Assembly: GCA_002421005.1 (NCBI GenBank)
Contig: DIJC01000022.1
Location: 1-64,000 of the forward strand
Source: Enterobacteriaceae bacterium UBA5654
GTDB lineage: Bacteria > Pseudomonadota > Gammaproteobacteria > Enterobacterales > Enterobacteriaceae
Reading direction: 5' to 3'
DNA length: 64,000 nucleotides
Shown: piece after piece, positions 61,687-64,000 of the stretch
Numbering within the stretch: position 1 is the first letter of the stretch
How the letters are laid out: every line of letters starts with the position of its first letter
The notes under the pieces: generated by a model
Told to the model about the DNA's origin: nothing
Database searches by the model: none
Seen by the model: the letters and a program-made list of their open reading frames with translations, nothing else
Made by a program: the position numbers and the translations under genes

Positions 61687-63023
61687 TGGGCGTCTCCTCG
61701 CCCGCAGGACTGGCGGTTCATCAGTGAAACAAACGGCAGGTAGATCAGCGCGGAAATAAAAATAAGCATGACGGCAAGCCCGGCGGCGCGCCAGTCGCCT
61801 GAAGTTGCTAAAAATGCGCTTATTACCGGTGGCGTCGTCCAGGGAATTAAAATACAGGTTTTACTAATTAGCCCAAAAGCCGTCGCCAGGTACGCAATAG
61901 TGATACAGATAATCGGCGCGAAAATAAACGGTACGATCAATATCGGATTGAATATGACCGGCAGGCCAAATATCAGCGGTTCATTGATATTAAACAGTGT
62001 GGCAACGGAAGAAATTTTGGCGATAGCGCGGTGTTCTTTACGCCGTGCGGCAATAAACAAGGCGATCATTAAACCCATCGTTTGCCCACCGCCGCCCATA
62101 AATCCAAAGGCATCAATAAAGGGTTTTGTCACAATATGCGGCAGGGGAAGATGACTGGCAAATGCGCTGCTGTTTTGCTGGATCGCCACTAATAAGGTGG
62201 TTTCGGTAATCGGATACAGGATGCTGGTGCCGTGAATACCCATCCACCATAAACCATTCTGGATGAACAACAGTGAAAGCACGCCGCTTAACCCCTGAAG
62301 AATGCTTTGCAGGGGAGCCTGGATCAGCCAGTTGACCAGTTGATGAAGGGTTTTCCCGCAAAAATAATCAATCCCCCAGGCGAGAGTGCTGAACAGCGCA
62401 AATATAACGATCACCGGCAGCATGACATTAAAGCTTTGCACCACGGCAGGCGGCACGGTTTCTGGCATCGGGATGCGCAGCCATTTTTGCTGATTCAGCA
62501 GGCGAAAAATTTCGGTACTGCTAATGGCGACCAGAATGCCGACAAACATGCCGGTAGCGCCGGTGTGTTCACTGCCGATCAGACCCGTTGCCGGAAAGCT
62601 TTCACCGGAAGGCGAGGTCACCGCAACATTTAGCGGGAAAAGCGCAATCAGAAGACCCAATGCAATAATGCCGTATATCAGGCCGTCTTCGCCGTAGCTT
62701 TTCGCAAGCTTACAGGCAATCATCACGGTGGCCATAAATGAAAGAATATTCAGCGTGCCGTTATAAACCCGCAGGCTAATTTCCCGCAGGGCATCGACCC
62801 AACTCCCCGTCAGCTCAAGCCAACCAACCAGCCCATTTTGCGGATGAAGAATGACATTGTTAATGAGGATAAAAAATGAGGCGGCAATAATTACGGGCAT
62901 CAGGGCAATAAAAGCATCCCTGACCGCCGATAAATGACGCTGTGCAGAAAATTTGCCGGATGCGGCATTTAATTTATCCACCAGTATGACGAACTGAGGA
63001 TGGCTGCTGATCGGTTTACTCAC
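61683..63023 (-). CDS. PTS EIIC permease, lactose/cellobiose family (no EIIA/EIIB)
   Basis: Predicted 446 aa from GTG 63023, which has AAAGGAT upstream and gives M-S-K-P-I-S-S-H-P-Q. An ATG at 63077 would add 18 residues but has no ribosome site. The protein has about ten helices. Family landmarks are S-A-Q-R-H-L-S-A-V-R-D-A-F, W-W-M-G-I-H-G-T-S-I near residue 270 and N-I-N-E-P-L-I-F-G near residue 340; His and Glu in these places bind sugar in ChbC. No EIIA or EIIB gene is in the window, so it must borrow them or have another role. It is the first gene of a pair with DUF4127, inserted between ompX and opgE. Confidence 0.88.
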   Translation of the reverse strand: MSKPISSHPQFVILVDKLNAASGKFSAQRHLSAVRDAFIALMPVIIAASFFILINNVILHPQNGLVGWLELTGSWVDALREISLRVYNGTLNILSFMATVMIACKLAKSYGEDGLIYGIIALGLLIALFPLNVAVTSPSGESFPATGLIGSEHTGATGMFVGILVAISSTEIFRLLNQQKWLRIPMPETVPPAVVQSFNVMLPVIVIFALFSTLAWGIDYFCGKTLHQLVNWLIQAPLQSILQGLSGVLSLLFIQNGLWWMGIHGTSILYPITETTLLVAIQQNSSAFASHLPLPHIVTKPFIDAFGFMGGGGQTMGLMIALFIAARRKEHRAIAKISSVATLFNINEPLIFGLPVIFNPILIVPFIFAPIICITIAYLATAFGLISKTCILIPWTTPPVISAFLATSGDWRAAGLAVMLIFISALIYLPFVSLMNRQSCGRGDAQ

Positions 63024-63173
63024 TGTGGTTAATCCTTTTCCGTAGCGTGATGATATTCTTGTGAAAATTTTTACCATGTTTTTAAGTTTGCATGATAAAA
63101 ATCACCATTAATGCGAGGGGAGTCATACTTCTGTTACGGCTAAGTACGAAGATTTGCGGGTACAGAAATGTAA

Positions 63174-63204
63174 AACGCCCGCAATAGTATTTATTGCGGG
63201 CGTT
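63174..63204 (-). terminator. opgE terminator
   Basis: A 13-bp stem AACGCCCGCAATA/TATTGCGGGCGTT with a five-base loop, ending in TTTT on the minus strand, 30 bases after the opgE stop. Confidence 0.82.
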
Positions 63205-63233
63205 GGGGAAGCGTTAATCTGGCTACAAAAGCG

Positions 63234-64000
63234 CTAGCGGCGGGGTTTGGTATCAAAAAGGTCGGTGCCAAGATGGTTAAAATCGACCTTTTGCAGATGA
63301 AAGTTGGTGATATACGTGGGGCCAGCTTTCTTTTCCGAGATAAAGGGATAGCCCAGCACGATCTCTTTCGCGCTAATGCCCGTCCACTGCGAGAAGAAAC
63401 CAAGAAAATCATTGGCAGAGCGGCGCGCTTTGATGATCCGGTGCTTTTTATCGTCGCTGGACAACACCATAAACGGCACCTGAAAATTCTGCTGGAATTT
63501 GTCGTCATGCGCGAGGTACTGCACCTCTTTTCCGCGTTCTTTAAATGCCAGGCCGTGATCGGAAAAATACACCAGCGAAAAACTGTTGCCGGTATTGCGA
63601 AGCTGCGAGTAAAGCTTGCCCAGCAAGTCGTCGGTCTGGGTCATGGTATAGAGGTAGCACGACGTCTCTTTTGACTGTACGAATTCGGCGTATTTGCCTT
63701 TCGTGCGGTCGCAGGCCTGCGGATGCGAGCCCATCAGATGCAGGACAATCAGCTGCGGCTGGCTGCGCTCGCTGGCAAACACCTGCGCGGTCATTTTCAG
63801 CAGTTCTTCATCCTGGGTATTTTTATCGGCTTCGAAATCGCCGCTTTTCAGGAAGTGCGCTTCGTCGGCACGTTTGGCAATGCTGGCAATGGCGGTATCG
63901 TATTCGCCAATTTGCCCCTGATTGGAAAACCACCACGTCTGAAATCCGGCGCGGTTAGCCAGCGTTACTACGTTATCCTGGAACTGCGGTTTGTTATCGA
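63234..64000 (-). CDS. opgE: OpgE (YbiP), phosphoethanolamine transferase for osmoregulated glucans (5' end outside window)
   Basis: The C-terminal ~255 residues of a sulfatase-fold phosphoethanolamine transferase. The frame is open to the right edge, so the N-terminal membrane helices and the catalytic Thr lie outside the window. Visible are W-W-F-S-N-Q-G, L-H-L-M-G-S-H (metal/substrate site), F-S-D-H-G-L (zinc ligand) and the end D-T-K-P-R-R. In E. coli OpgE decorates periplasmic glucans, and opgE follows ompX directly. Here the PTS-DUF4127 pair separates them. It is a paralogue of EptA at 14430-16067, with only fold-level similarity. Confidence 0.9.
   Translation of the reverse strand, partial: DNKPQFQDNVVTLANRAGFQTWWFSNQGQIGEYDTAIASIAKRADEAHFLKSGDFEADKNTQDEELLKMTAQVFASERSQPQLIVLHLMGSHPQACDRTKGKYAEFVQSKETSCYLYTMTQTDDLLGKLYSQLRNTGNSFSLVYFSDHGLAFKERGKEVQYLAHDDKFQQNFQVPFMVLSSDDKKHRIIKARRSANDFLGFFSQWTGISAKEIVLGYPFISEKKAGPTYITNFHLQKVDFNHLGTDLFDTKPRR

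Noticed and set aside
1..64000. CRISPR arrays, tRNA/rRNA genes, insertion sequences or prophage segments
   Set aside because: No regularly spaced repeats, cloverleaf or rRNA sequence, transposase or integrase, or phage structural gene was seen on either strand.

Overview
The window reads as a chromosomal segment of an enteric bacterium (Enterobacteriaceae). The gene order follows the E. coli K-12 17-19 min region (ybhC-ybhB-bioA/bioBFCD-uvrB-yvcK-moaABCDE-ybhL ... ybhN-clsB-ybhP-ybhQ-ybhRSFG-cecR-rhlE-dinG-ybiB-ybiJ-ybiI-rlmF-ybiO-glnQPH-dps-rhtA-ompX-opgE), and most proteins are close to their E. coli counterparts. It is not E. coli, because several blocks differ. The GC-rich coding sequence and the extra genes suggest the Enterobacter/Klebsiella/Kosakonia side of the family, but the species cannot be fixed from the window. 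I saw no tRNA, rRNA, insertion sequence, prophage or CRISPR array.

Left part (1-20.9 kb): a porin-like C-terminus is followed by the decayed remains of a cellobiose-type PTS permease and a GH4 phospho-glycosidase. Then come ybhC, a ybhB-AraC-DUF2000 operon, the divergent biotin operon with a clear BirA operator, and an orphan UrtE/LivF-like ABC ATPase. uvrB has a LexA box and a pair of inverted DnaA boxes. The eptA-pmrA-pmrB (lipid A phosphoethanolamine, polymyxin resistance) operon with a textbook PmrA box is inserted between uvrB and yvcK. The moa operon follows, with a ModE site and a Moco riboswitch.

Accessory centre (21-30.9 kb): between ybhL and ybhN sits an IclR regulator, a DASS importer, a CoA-acylating aldehyde dehydrogenase, an iron alcohol dehydrogenase, a glycyl-radical activase, a glycyl radical enzyme and a TauE/SafE exporter. 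This looks like an anaerobic sulfonate-fermentation cluster. The glycyl radical enzyme keeps the diol-dehydratase residues of glycerol dehydratase, which favours a dihydroxypropanesulfonate dehydratase (HpfG type) over isethionate lyase. The seven genes would cover sensing, uptake, C-O cleavage, aldehyde reduction or oxidation, and product export.

Right part (31-64 kb): membrane-lipid genes (ybhN, clsB, ybhP), the CecR-controlled ybhGFSR exporter, an orphan DeoR regulator, rhlE, a GntR-PTS-GH4 alpha-glucoside operon, dinG with its LexA box, ybiB/ybiJ/ybiI, a flavin-reductase-like gene where E. coli carries ybiX/fiu, rlmF, ybiO and glnHPQ with a sigma-54/NtrC control region. After dps, rhtA and ompX, a translationally coupled lactose/cellobiose-type EIIC plus DUF4127 pair is inserted before opgE, which runs off the right edge.
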